Translations under genes and position numbers: made by a program
Part shown: in pieces, positions 12,748 through 22,797 of the stretch
Numbering within the stretch: the stretch's first letter is position 1
How the letters are laid out: each line of letters opens with the position of its first letter
The notes under the pieces: generated by a model
What the model was told of the DNA's origin: nothing
Database searches by the model: none
Seen by the model: only the letters and a program-made list of their open reading frames with translations
Assembly (NCBI GenBank): GCA_029204225.1
Contig: CM055095.1
Span: 68,036,755-68,100,754 of the forward strand
From: Diphasiastrum complanatum
Lineage: Eukaryota; Streptophyta; Lycopodiopsida; Lycopodiales; Lycopodiaceae
Direction of reading: 5' to 3'
Length of the DNA: 64,000 nt

Positions 12748-13115
12748 CTTCAAAAAGGAAGCAAAATTTTTATGAACATAATTGAATTGCAAGACAATGC
12801 CTAGTTTAGCTTGTCATTGTTTCATAAGAGAAGCAGAACTTTTATGAGCATAACTGAAACACAAACAATTAATAGTATAACTTACCAGTGTTTCAGAATG
12901 AGGCGAAACTTTTATGGAAACAACTAAGTTTTAAAACAATTCGAAGACTAAAATACCGGTGTTTCATAAGTTGGAAGGAAAAAATTCATATACATAGCTT
13001 AACTGCTTTATTATCAGTGTTTCATAAAGGAAACAAAATTTATATGAACATAACTGAATGGCAAAGCAATTTTCAGTTTCTCAATGTTTCATAAGGAAAG
13101 CAAAACTTTATGAAG
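12748..13115 (+). repeat. Minisatellite, about 58-71 bp unit, five copies plus a partial
   Basis: Units begin near 12748, 12819, 12890, 12961, 13019 and 13086. Each starts with a variant of TGTTTCATAAGGGAAGC and continues with AAAACTTTTATGAACATAAC. The copies have diverged noticeably, so the array is old. No gene is present. Confidence 0.7.
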
Positions 13116-13149
13116 TAGAAACTGGATACAACTTCAAAGCACATAAGGA

Positions 13150-15955
13150 TTCTCTCACAGCCACTTCTGTGAATATTTCACATCAATCTTATCTATTTTA
13201 GAGGCAAGCTCAAAATCCTGAACAGAGAGGCCATAAAGAGATGGGAGAAATAGAGTGTGAGGGAGAGTAGAGGTGGAGTGTGAGGGAAAAGAGTGGTAGG
13301 GAGAGTAGAAAAAGGGGGGGGTGGGAGGGGGTTGAGTGTTAATCTTTTTTTGTGTTAGAAGTTAGAATCTATAAATCTATTGTGTTTTGGTGACAGTAGA
13401 ACCATGTGCATTGTGTCATGTAGCTATCATTATAGTCATGATTGTATGCTTGGTAAGTGCATCCCAATTTGCTTGATCAACTCTCACATTTTGAACAATT
13501 GTGGGATCGAGGAAACCAGCTCAAAAGCTTGCTTTGAGAGCAATATTGTGTGGTAGTAGTAATTTTACTGATTTGGTGTTGAGTCAGCTTGGAACATATT
13601 GATTTGGCATAGTAGCAAAAGCATTGGTCATATGCTACACTGGACTTTGTTTTAGCAACAGTCAATTGAGAATAGAAATTCCATGGTCCAAATTCATTAT
13701 TGTCTCTCACATTTATTTTCATGATGAGAAATAAGCTCTCCCCAACTTGTTTAACCTACACCTTCAATCATGAATTTTCATGATGAGAAATAAGCTGATC
13801 ATGATGAGAAATAAGCTCTCTCCAACTTGTTTAACAACTTGGTTGACCTGTGATGTCTCCGTTTTATTGGGGCAATTGCATAGCCCAAACCCCATTGAAG
13901 GGATCCAAAGTTATATAGATTATAACTAAAAATTCAAGTTCTCGGTTACTTTGAAACTTCATATAGGGTTTCGCATATACTTGAAGTCTGTGAAGGAGTT
14001 CTTGACACATTTACTACTTACGATCCAAACAAATAAAAATACGCCGTATATCAATCACGTATGATATGACCTATTCTGACTAATATAAATTTGATGTAGA
14101 TAGTCAAGAAGTTTAGATCTTATATTTTAGGTAAGAAATTCTACTTTTAGCATAACTCAAAAAAATTTACTCACAGATTGTCAAAACCCTTTTCCTCCTA
14201 ACGCTTGGGTTGAGGCTTGCCCACCCAAGTTCAACTTTTTCACATGTGCCACATGTTTCAATATTTAGAAAAAAAGGCCCACCTAAGATTTGAAATTTGT
14301 TAAAAAAATCATATGACAAACATTACTACAAAAACGACATGGAATAAACGCTCCGAATCGTCAAAAATGCAAGACTTAGATCACAAAAAAAGAAAATAAC
14401 TTATGGTTGAAAATTGTTTTGATAGTACAATTAGCATAAATTGTTCACTATATAGTTAGTTTGCGTAGTTAGTCTCCTTAACTAGTTAGCTACTGCAATT
14501 TGTCTCTAGTTAAGGCCGAGTTCATTGGCTTTAAAGTGTGCATTGAATATTTGTGTCGTTGCAAAGTGTCTCGCATGCGCTATCCCATGTTCATCTTCAA
14601 TTGAGGATTTCCCCTTGTACAATCTTTCCCAACAAACTCCTCTCTTCGTATTGGTTATCAGGGAGCTATTATAAGATTTCTCTTTGAACTTTATAATTTT
14701 ACTAGCTTTTTTAAGCTAGATTGATGGTAAATTGGTCCTTGATAACACGAATCTATAGGCCTACAGTTTTGGGAGCTCAAGTCAAGGATTGTTTACAAGC
14801 TGTGTATGGCTGAATTCAAAGAAAGAATCAGCTCGTTTATTCATGATTTCCAAATTATTGACAATATATCGATAAAGCAAGCCATTCAGTTGTCTTTCAC
14901 AAGTTCATCCTTATCCTCACTCATCATCCATAAATTTGAGACCCAACTAACATTAAGAGTGATAATTACTTGCAATAGCTCATAATTCCAAAAGGGCTTA
15001 TTTCAGTATGCAAATGTTTAACAATCTACTGCTCATCATCGACATTCTCCTAAAAAATTTCAAGTAACAACAAAATTGTGTTTAAAAAAAAAAACCTAAT
15101 TCTAATTTCCGCAAATATTCGACAAAACAAAACATACATGTACCTAAGAAAATTTAAAGACATGCAATAAAGCAGTAATGTATCATAATAAAACACAAAC
15201 ATAAATCAATGTAACAAGGATTGATACAACCCCACCAATGAGAGTTGACTTCACTCTATGGACAATATGCACTTTGTACCTCAATTTACAGCAGTCACCT
15301 GATAGGCATAGCCCATATGGAGCACGAAGATCCGAAATTTTGGAGCCCGTGGGCTCCAAGAAGTCCTTGCACAAAAATCAGAGTTCAATGTTGAGTTTCC
15401 ACAACACTTTTATCCAACTCTGCTACTATTTTATCATTCAATGAAATAAGTGGTTGATCAACTGACAAGCTATTGGAAGATTGGACAATGCTTCATGTTT
15501 TTTGTAGAAACAATTTAAGTTTCGGGGCATGATGCTTGCTCGCACGATGATGAGACATTTGAATACTGACCAGCTGAAGATGCTCCACCATAATCTGCTG
15601 AACCGTAATCTGCTGAAAACTGGGTTGGAACGGGCCCTTTGTCAAATATTCATGTTTTAAAAAAAAAATTTCTGGAACGTGTTCTGTTCTGGAATGGGCA
15701 ACTATGCTTCACATGCACGTATTTCAAATATATCAAAAACTGAAATTCATGCCAGTGGAAGAGGCCCATTAGCTGTATACTCTTTAGTAAACCATCAATA
15801 ATTATAAATAGCATTCCAAAAACCACTAAATGTGTCATTCCTTAAAAATTTGCTTAGACAAGATTACAAACTTAAAGATGGAAATTTCGGTTTTCCATTT
15901 CAGCTCTACACTAGCTTTTTCCCACAGACGCTTAGACCATATAGGAATGAGACTG
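13150..15955. other. Non-coding stretch, no gene recognised
   Basis: This AT-rich DNA has only short chance frames. The one clear structure is a triplicated word, CATGATGAGAAATAAGCT, at about 13718, 13778 and 13799. No domains, tRNA-like sequences or LTR ends were recognised. Confidence 0.4.
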
Positions 15956-15960
15956 CACTA

Positions 15961-16852
15961 TGTTGCAACCATAGGTCCCGTGGTACTGGGTATCGCGGAT
16001 CCCGGTACCGCAGGACCATACTGGTACCGCGGTACCATAATATATAGTATTTTTTTTTTAATTTTCTTAAAAAATCATAATGATAATAATTTAGTGGGCA
16101 ATATGGGTATCATCTTGAAGCTCTTGACGAGAGCAGTGCATTTATGCAGGCTGCCGGTTCTGACGAGAGTAGTGCATTTATGTCTGTTGCTCCAACTTCT
16201 AATGAATGTGTCTCAATGTGGTAGTTATGTAATAGCAACCCTCATCTGAGAGAGCGAACAGCCAAAGAACCAATGGGATGCAAAACACCAAAAAGTGTGT
16301 TTTCGCTTAGGGAGTCGGAAGGCCAAATCATGAAGAGGCCGTACTGTCGGGGCCGGGGTCTACCGCGGCAGCCCCCGGACCCTGCCGTTGGGGGGCAAAG
16401 CCCCCCAAACCCCCCTACTGCCCCCCGGACCCCTGTTTCTCAGGGGGCTACCGCCCCCCGACCCCCCCAGGACTTCCTGCTATATAGAAACTGTAATCTA
16501 GTCATCTCCTCAATATAGAAACCGTGCTCAATAATGGCTTCTCCTGATAATGGGGGCCTTACAGATTTGAGCTCACGGTTAACTAGTGACTACTAAACTC
16601 AGAGGTGCATTATTTAGTTATGTCTAACACATTATGTAGCTGAAACTACCGGCAACCTGCATAAATGCACTACTCTTGTCAAGAGCTTCAAGCTGACACC
16701 CATATTGCCCAATAATTTTTTTTTTCTAAAATATTAAAAAATGGTACCGCCCTGGTACCGCGGATCTGAGGGCGATACCGTACTGGTGGTACCACCATTA
16801 TGGTACTGGCGGTACCATAATGGCAGTACCACAGGGAACTATGGTTGCAACC
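15961..16852. mobile_element. Foldback/TIR element with about 200 bp inverted arms
   Basis: The left arm (15961-16158) and right arm (16648-16852) are inverted copies. Both run from TTGCAACCATAG through many GGTACC-rich words and a poly-T stretch to GGGCAATATGGG, GAAGCTCTTGAC and TGCATTTATGCAGG. The GGTACCGCGG words are themselves palindromic. The centre (16159-16647) includes a GC-rich segment with a perfect GGGGGGC-AAA-GCCCCCC hairpin at 16390-16406. No transposase is encoded. It is a non-autonomous DNA element; the superfamily is unclear because no target duplication could be fixed. Confidence 0.7.
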
Positions 16853-16932
16853 AAGCATGCCAAAAACTCCAAAAAAAACCCAAGCCTTTTTCCTTTCGAA
16901 GTAACGTAGTGCAGTTTCCTTTTCACTTACCG

Positions 16933-17190
16933 TCACCAAAACTCACAGGAACAGAAGCCATCCCTAAAGTGCTGCTTCCCTTGCAATGAACTTGAGTCTG
17001 AAGATTTTTCAGATGATCTTGGTGGCATTATGGCTGTGACTACATATCCAAAGATTATTCTTGATGCAGATAGGTGTCTCAGGGGGCATGTTGATGACTC
17101 CAAGAGCAATGGCCAGCTTCTGACCGTGCCCACACAAAGCATCCTCCTCATCCTACACATCATGCAGCACAGAAATCCTGGTTGCCAACT
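16933..17190 (-). pseudogene. Decayed DYW domain of the minus-strand PPR gene
   Basis: Downstream of the PPR stop codon, minus-strand frames still read as a DYW deaminase domain: ALCGHGQKLAIALGVINMPP, then ICIKNNL, CSHSHNATKII and, in another frame, HFRDGFCSCEFW at the end. The zinc-binding CxxCH reads CSHSH, an in-frame stop follows NATKII, and the terminal triplet is EFW rather than DYW. The ancestor was therefore a DYW-class PPR editing factor, and the deaminase part cannot now be made in frame. Confidence 0.75.
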
Positions 17191-18643
17191 TCAATCCAGC
17201 TGCACCCAAGAATTTTTACCACTTGCATTATTCAATGCTTTTCTTATTTTTGCTACCTCATCCCACCGGCCAGCTGCTGCATACATGTTTGATAGAAGCA
17301 CATAAGCTGCAGAATTGCGAGGTTCCACCTTCAAAATACAGTCAAAGGCACGTCTTCCTATTTCCATATGGCCATGGTTTCTAGCGGCACCAAGCAAAGT
17401 CATCCAAACCACAGCATTAGGCTGGATTGGCATTTTCCTTATGAAGTCCTCAGCATGAGCCAGGCATCCTGCACGGCCCAGAAGATCAACCATACAGGCA
17501 TAGTGATCCATGGTCAGTGTGACATCATGATCTTCACACATGGAATTGAAGAGGTCATGGCCTTTATCTACTAGGCCAGAGTGGCTACAAGCAGACAAAA
17601 CACTAACGTAGGTCAACTCATTAGGCTTAATGCCTTCTCTTTGCATTTGCTCCAAAAGTGTGAGAGCCTCTTTGCCAAGCCCTTGCTGTGCATATCCTGC
17701 AATCATTGCTGTCCATGACACCACACTCCTTTCATGCATATTGTTGAACACCTGAAGTGCATCCTCTATGAGCCCACATTTTGCATACATGTCAACCAGG
17801 GTGTTCACTACAATTACATCCGACTCAAAGCCACTTTCAATGATGTCCAAATGTAGCTGCTTGCCCTCTTCCGGGGCTGCAATGCTGGCACATGCTTTCA
17901 GGAGAACAACATATGTGACGTTGTCAGGCTGCACACCTTCCCGTTTCATTTGTTCATAAAGATCAAGAGCCTCCTTGCCAAGCCCATTTTGTGCATATCC
18001 TGCAGTCATGGTTGTCCATGACACCACAGTCCGTTCATGCATGTTGTTGAAAATCCGGCGTGCATAGTCTATGCACCCACATTTTGCATACATGTCAAGA
18101 AGGGCATTCTTTACTATTGTGTCTGACTCGAAGCCACTGTTAAGGATGTCTAAATGGAGCTGCTTGCCCTGTTCCAGGGCTAGGATTCTGGTGCATGCTT
18201 TTAGGACAACAAGAAATGTAACCTTGTTTGGTGATATGCCAGTCTGCTGCATTTGGTGAAAAAGATTGATAGCTTCCTCACCCTGTCCGTGATTGGTATA
18301 TGCTGAGATGATATTGGTCCATGAAAAAACATTGTGTTCAGGCATTGAATTGAATGCTTGGCGTGCATCATGCACACTACCGCACTTGGCATACATGTTA
18401 ACAAGGGTGTTTCCTAGAATAATGTTTGAATCAAGTCCTCTTTGGACTATGAGGGCATGCACTCGCTTGCCCTCCGCCAGGGCTTTCCTTCTGGTACACC
18501 CCTTCACAAGGCAAGCATAGGTGTTAATTGGAGCTTGAATGTTTTGCTGAACCATAAGCTCCACCATATGCAGTGCCTCTTTTAATCTTCCCTCCTGACA
18601 GAGTTTGCTCACATTCCCATCATTTCCCAAGGAACTCGCCACC
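17191..18643 (-). pseudogene. PLS-class PPR protein exon, 3 triads plus E motifs (open frame)
   Basis: A 483-codon frame encodes a pentatricopeptide repeat protein with three P-L-S triads, each marked by MYAKCG, then the post-triad L/S motifs and E1/E2-like motifs (VVWMTLLGAARNHG, YVLLSNMYAAAG). It stops before a decayed DYW domain. PPR proteins bind organellar RNA one base per repeat. The frame begins with GTG directly after an AG at 18644-18645, not with ATG. It is therefore an exon that needs an upstream exon for its start, and OSB-motif exons lie at 18783-20418 in matching phase. The PPR frame is intact, but the upstream exons are decayed and the DYW tail is lost. I call the locus a probable pseudogene; a truncated but expressed protein is possible. 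Confidence 0.75.
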
Positions 18644-18782
18644 CTACATCATGATTCACATAGTGATGACAAGGAGAGCCGAAAAGATTTTTCCCATTGA
18701 AAATTTTGAAAGACCACCAACAAGAATGACATGCTGTAATCTCAGACAAGTGCTCCAGTTCACACCAGGATTCAAACCATAC

Positions 18783-18928
18783 CATGATCTTAGTCCACCA
18801 AGAGATTCTGTTTGACCCAATGGCATAGTGGCCACCTTGCCTCTAACCCAGGGGGGGTTCAGCCAACCTTCAATCCATAGACCCTCTTGTGTACTCTTAT
18901 GTTTAAAGTCCGGGTACTTTGGATTTGT
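18783..18928 (-). pseudogene. OSB PDF-motif exon (second half), minus-strand locus
   Basis: This 146 nt exon reads TNPKYPDFKHKSTQEGLW then IEGWLNPPWVRGK. That is the C-terminal half of the PDF motif of plant organellar single-stranded DNA-binding (OSB) proteins. It is bounded by TATGTAG and GTATGG splice sites. It leaves two bases over, which fit the one-base start of the PPR exon at 18643 across a 139 nt intron. The plus-strand paralog has the same 146 nt length (48289-48434). Confidence 0.75.
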
Positions 18929-19006
18929 CTACATAAAATAGTGCACACATGGATCAGACACAAAAGCATACACTTAGAAAAAGGACTATAATAACCAATC
19001 AATAAG

Positions 19007-19600
19007 CCTCATTTACCATTGATAGTCATTTCACTAGAAATCATTCAAAAACCATTACGCATCTGCCCATGTGTGGTGGTAGAGGGTTCTTAGTGTGGGA
19101 TTGGCCACCAATGTTCAAACCCCGCCCACACATGGGTGGTGTCAGGAAAAAAAATCATTAGCTGTCAGCCCGTGTGGTGAGATGGTAGAGGCTTCTTGGT
19201 GTGGGATTGGCCACCCAAGTTCAAACGCCGTTCACACATGGGTGATGTCCAGAAAAAAATTCATTAGCCAGAAATAAAAAGTCCTAGACCTTTGTCTGGG
19301 TCTCATTTACCATTGAAAGTCATTTCACTAGAAATCATTCAAAAATCATTAGGCATCCGCCCATGTGTGGTGTGGTGGTAGAGGGTTCTTGGTGTGGGAC
19401 TGGCCACGAAGGTTCAAACCCCGCCCACACATGGGTGGTGTCAGAAAAAAGAACCTTAGCAGTAAACCCTTGTGTGGTGAAATGGTAGAGGGTTCTTGGT
19501 GTGGGATTGGCCACCCAAGTTCAAACCCTGCTCACAAATGGGTGGTGTCCAGAAAAAAAGATCATTAGCAGAAATAAAAAGTCCTATATCCTCGTCTGGG
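19007..19600 (+). repeat. Tandem pair of dimeric tRNA-derived SINE-like units
   Basis: Four copies of a tRNA-like sequence lie at about 19063-19141, 19165-19251, 19353-19441 and 19467-19551. Each has an A-box-like GTGTGGTG...GGTAGAGG and a B-box-like GTTCAAACCCCGC, closes with a CACACATGGGTGGTGTC-type stem and is followed by an A-rich tail. The two pairs sit in a duplicated block of about 295 bp beginning TCATTTACCATTGA (19007 and 19304). The cluster lies in the intron between two OSB-motif exons and accounts for the extra length of that intron over its paralog (724 against 293 nt). These are not functional tRNA genes, because the anticodon arm is not conserved. Confidence 0.65.
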
Positions 19601-19652
19601 TTTCACTTCACAAGTTAGAGCAAGCGTTGTTAAGATAGGTGAATAGCCACAC

Positions 19653-19732
19653 CTTAACGAATCTGTTGTCCCACCACTGCAATGGATCTGAAAAAAACTC
19701 CTGCCAGAGCTGTTCCACTCTAACTACTTTGC
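19653..19732 (-). pseudogene. OSB PDF-motif exon (first half), minus-strand locus
   Basis: This 80 nt exon reads KVVRVEQLWQEFFSDP then LQWWDNRFVK. That is the N-terminal half of the OSB PDF motif (W..yF.dP.qWWDNR). It is flanked by GGGCAG and GTGTGG splice sites and joins in phase 0 to the exon at 18783-18928. The plus-strand paralog has an identically sized exon at 47916-47995. Confidence 0.75.
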
Positions 19733-19872
19733 CTGCCCACATCATAACAATGGCAAAATTCGATTAGGAAATGTTGATGTGGCTAGTCGAAAGATCTCTG
19801 CAAATTCAACTCTCCTCAGGCAATGCTGGTGAAGAAAGAGAAATGCCATGATATGAGAAAAAAAAAGTAGGC

Positions 19873-19996
19873 AAGAGGTTTCAGGAAGTAAGAACCGGAT
19901 TGCTTCTGTTCTTGACCTTGCGCCGTGATGCCTAGTCTGCCATGTACTCTTCTCTGCGGTACTTCCAGGTTTGAAGTCGGGAGAGCGTGGATTTTT
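19873..19996 (-). pseudogene. OSB PDF-motif exon (first motif, second half), minus-strand locus
   Basis: The exon follows TTTTCAG and reads KNPRSPDFKPGSTAEKSTW, the second half of an earlier PDF motif. It is 36 nt shorter than the matching stretch in the plus-strand copy, an in-frame difference. The base pair after the exon is GC where the paralog has GT, so splicing is weakened or lost here. Confidence 0.65.
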
Positions 19997-20351
19997 CTGA
20001 AAACAATATACCAGCATCAGCCATAGCTAGAAGCTTCAAGCAAATCTATTAAAATAATTACAACCCTTGGAATAGAGTAGACTGGAATCACCAAAGCTCC
20101 ACAACTTAGTAAATGATCAGAGATCAACTCAGCTCTTGTATTACGATTATCAAGCTCGTAGCAATGCTAATAGAACACGCTGCTGAGCTAAGGACTTCAG
20201 TATCAGCTCAATCTTTAAGCAACAAAATCACAAGTCCGTGTAAAAGCAATTTCGTCCATTTGAGAGTAAAAGATCCCTTCCTTGTACCTTATAGCATCTG
20301 ACTGAATGAATGAAGGAATGAATGGCAAAGATAGGGTAGTGGCAAATTCAC

Positions 20352-20418
20352 CTTGGTACTTCTATTATCCCACCACTGGAAAGGACCTGAGAAAAATTAT
20401 TCCCAGAGTTGCTTTGTC
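20352..20418 (-). pseudogene. OSB PDF-motif exon (first motif, first half), minus-strand locus
   Basis: The frame reads TKQLWE, then a stop, then FFSGPFQWWDNRSTK before a GTGAAT donor. The WWDNR core matches the OSB PDF motif. The in-frame TAA after LWE shows that this copy cannot encode a full OSB N-terminus. The corresponding plus-strand exon (47180-47253) is also damaged. Confidence 0.65.
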
Positions 20419-20478
20419 CTCCATGATTAACCTCCTGCACTGCGCGACAGACAGATTGAGATTGAACAGAGGACTGAA

Positions 20479-20607
20479 TTATAAGTATTTTGAGGAGGAA
20501 GAGCAGCAGCAGAAAGATGAGAATAGAAGAATAGGAAGTGGGGCACCATTGTTATGATGATCATTTGGGCTTAAGCCTGCTGCTGCCGCTGCCGCTGCCG
20601 CTGCCAT
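20479..20607 (-). pseudogene. Possible first exon: alanine-rich leader of the minus-strand locus
   Basis: An ATG at 20607-20605 opens a 42-codon frame that starts with nine alanines and continues into a Ser/Cys-rich stretch (LLFSSFCCCSSSS). This composition fits an organelle transit peptide, as expected for OSB or PPR proteins. A TAA closes the frame before the first PDF exon, so either an intron removes it or the locus is dead. The alanine run comes from a GCTGCC repeat in the DNA. Confidence 0.4.
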
Positions 20608-20718
20608 ATATGCTTTGCTTTGCTTTGCTGGGATCGGAAGGATTTTGTGCCGAGAGGAGAAGACGGAAACAAAGAAAGATTAAAACGTAACGTTCACCTC
20701 ATTTTAAAACCTTTTTTT

Positions 20719-20749
20719 GGCCCTATATTATTTTGCATAATATAGGGCC
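20719..20749. repeat. Perfect 13 bp hairpin upstream of the minus-strand locus
   Basis: GGCCCTATATTAT and ATAATATAGGGCC flank a five-base loop. It lies about 110 bp upstream of the candidate ATG at 20607. The right arm overlaps a 36-39 bp tandem repeat (GCCCGATTATTGGCTG at about 20747 and 20783). It could be a promoter-region element or the relic of a small transposon. Confidence 0.5.
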
Positions 20750-20924
20750 CGATTATTGGCTGTTTTGCTAAATAACATATGGCCCGATTATTGGCTGTTT
20801 TGCTGTTTAGCCTTTCTGCCTAATGCACATAAAAAAAACCTGTCTATAGATCGAGATCGAGAGCGAGAGAGAGAGATCATCCACGCGATCTGGGTTACTA
20901 GCGGCCAGCATACGCTCTTCTTGT

Positions 20925-20990
20925 CCACTTCTTGTTAGTAACCCTGTAACAAAGTCCACTTCTTGTTAGTAACCCTGTAACAAATTACTG
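20925..20990 (+). repeat. Short tandem duplication, about 32 bp, two copies
   Basis: TCCACTTCTTGTTAGTAACC followed by CTGTAACAAA occurs twice in succession. The copies are identical over the shared stretch, so the duplication is recent. It is non-coding. Confidence 0.7.
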
Positions 20991-21319
20991 CCATATCATG
21001 TCTTTTTGTTGATGTTGTTGCTTTTGACCGAGTTCTTGAGTGCTCTCAATATCATGCAACCTCATGTTTAAAGGCCCAAGTTCTTCCTTTCAGCTGATGT
21101 GAATCAGCGAACAAGTGCTTATAGGACATGATGTTGTTCTTTGTCCAGCACTTTACTTCACAATGCCTTCACCAGTGACTGCAATTGCTCTGAAGCAGGC
21201 GTCTTATCCACCGGAATTCAATGTGGCGCTGCCCAACTTTGAGTCTGTGAACGTGAGAAATGCCATAAAGATTTACTTTCAGAATCCACAGAAGCAATAC
21301 TACCGATGCAAAAAACGTA

Positions 21320-21500
21320 AGAACTTGTGCAATAAGGATACAATGTATTGTGGAAGAGCCTCGCATAGCCCATTTTGCCCGGTAAGGATTTTAAAATTTT
21401 TTTGGGTGAGCCGAGCATAACTTTTTTTGGAAAGCCGAATCGGGCAGAATGGGCTGTGCCCGGCTCCTTCCATTGCATAATGGGATACCTGAAATTTTTT
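21320..21500. mobile_element. MITE-like foldback sequence
   Basis: The arms at 21351-21381 (TGGAAGAGCC, TAGCCCATTTTGCCCG) and 21441-21472 (CGGGCAGAATGGGCTGTG, GGCTCCTTCCA) are inverted copies with a few mismatches around an A/T-rich centre. Weaker pairing extends outward to about 21320 and 21500. There is no coding capacity. The neighbouring frame at 21154-21420 runs into the arm and has no known domain. Confidence 0.55.
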
Positions 21501-21601
21501 CACAAGCACATTACAAAGCATAATAGGCAGGTTTGACAATAAAGACAATAATTACCATCAAAGAAATGTTTCATGCCGATCAAAAAGAAGAGGATTCGAG
21601 T

Positions 21602-21706
21602 CTTTTGGCACTGTGATTTTAATCACATGCAATTTTTGTCTTCAATGATTGGACTTTTGGCACTTTGATTTTAATCACATGTGATTTTTGTATTCAATGA
21701 TTGGAC
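21602..21706 (+). repeat. Tandem duplication, 52 bp unit, two copies
   Basis: CTTTTGGCACTGTGATTTTA through TTCAATGATTGGA occurs twice with about four differences. It is non-coding. Confidence 0.7.
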
Positions 21707-21709
21707 GGA

Positions 21710-22790
21710 CATGTTCACCATTCTCTAAGATATGCTTCATCTCTTCAATCAATCATAAAAGTGCCATCATTTGAGCTAGGAAAATCCAGACATTGCTAGC
21801 AGCACCGTGAGAACTCATTGATACAAGTCCATAGATTAGCTACTACTACTTTTAGATGATGTGTCGATATTGGTTAATTTCTCAAAATCCAAAATTTTTT
21901 GCGCAGCTAATGTGACAACAAGTTGAATTAGTCATCTTCTAGGAAGTGCAACCTACATAGATTGGATATTTAATTAGTAAATGTATGAATTCATAATTCC
22001 TAGAAACCTACAAATAGGTAAATTGTTTTGCATGTGGACACAAAACCTTTGTTTGAACCTTTGTTTGAGGTGATGTAGATAGCTCTATGAGAGTTAGTGA
22101 TTTTTGAATAGAACGTTAACCATAGCTATAAGTTTTGATAGTAATATTGCAAGTAGCTACCCACGGTTTCTTGATCTTGGCTCAATTAAATAATATATTT
22201 TGGAAGCTGAAAATGGATGCAAGCAAATTCATGTGAATTTTTCCAATTCATTGTCTGCCATGGGAATTGTTGAGTGGTGGGTAGCAAGGACTGCATGCAC
22301 CTCCGCTGGTAGCATAGAGGTGGCTACAAGAGCTTCGTACATAACTCTTTGGCAAAAACAACGGCTACCTATTGTAGGACAATTGTAGTTAATCAAGTAG
22401 ATGAATGTCAGCTTTCAAAGTACTAATCATCTGACTTCTAATCATCAAGGAAGATCTACAAGAGTCAGTGCTCTTATCAGACTATCATCCTGCAGGCGTT
22501 TTGTAGTAATGTAGTTAAGTTTCTTTGGTTCACATTCGTTAGTGATGATCATCGAACTCAGCTGAAGATTGATTAGCGCCCACTATTTTGCGCCAACTTC
22601 AAGCTTATGTACTCAGTTTTTTATTATTATCAGAGTGCATTTTGTGTCTACACTAATGTCTTGTTCCATTGCGCAATGTAGTTACTTTTGATTCATCTTG
22701 AACTCGTTTACTGGTAACTGTCGCATTTTCAATCCACAGCACGCACCACCAGCTCTACACTTCCGCTGCACGAGATCGATTCTCTCTGAT
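21710..22790. other. Non-coding stretch, no gene recognised
   Basis: AT-rich sequence without domains. The right end (up to about 22797) may be the 3' end of an LTR, because a primer-binding-site-like TGGTATCAGAGCC follows immediately. Confidence 0.4.
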
Positions 22791-22797
22791 TTACGAC

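Noticed and set aside
19063-19551. True tRNA genes
   Set aside because: Boxes resemble tRNA promoters, but the anticodon arm and acceptor stem cannot be closed, and there are four diverged copies with A-rich tails, as in a SINE.
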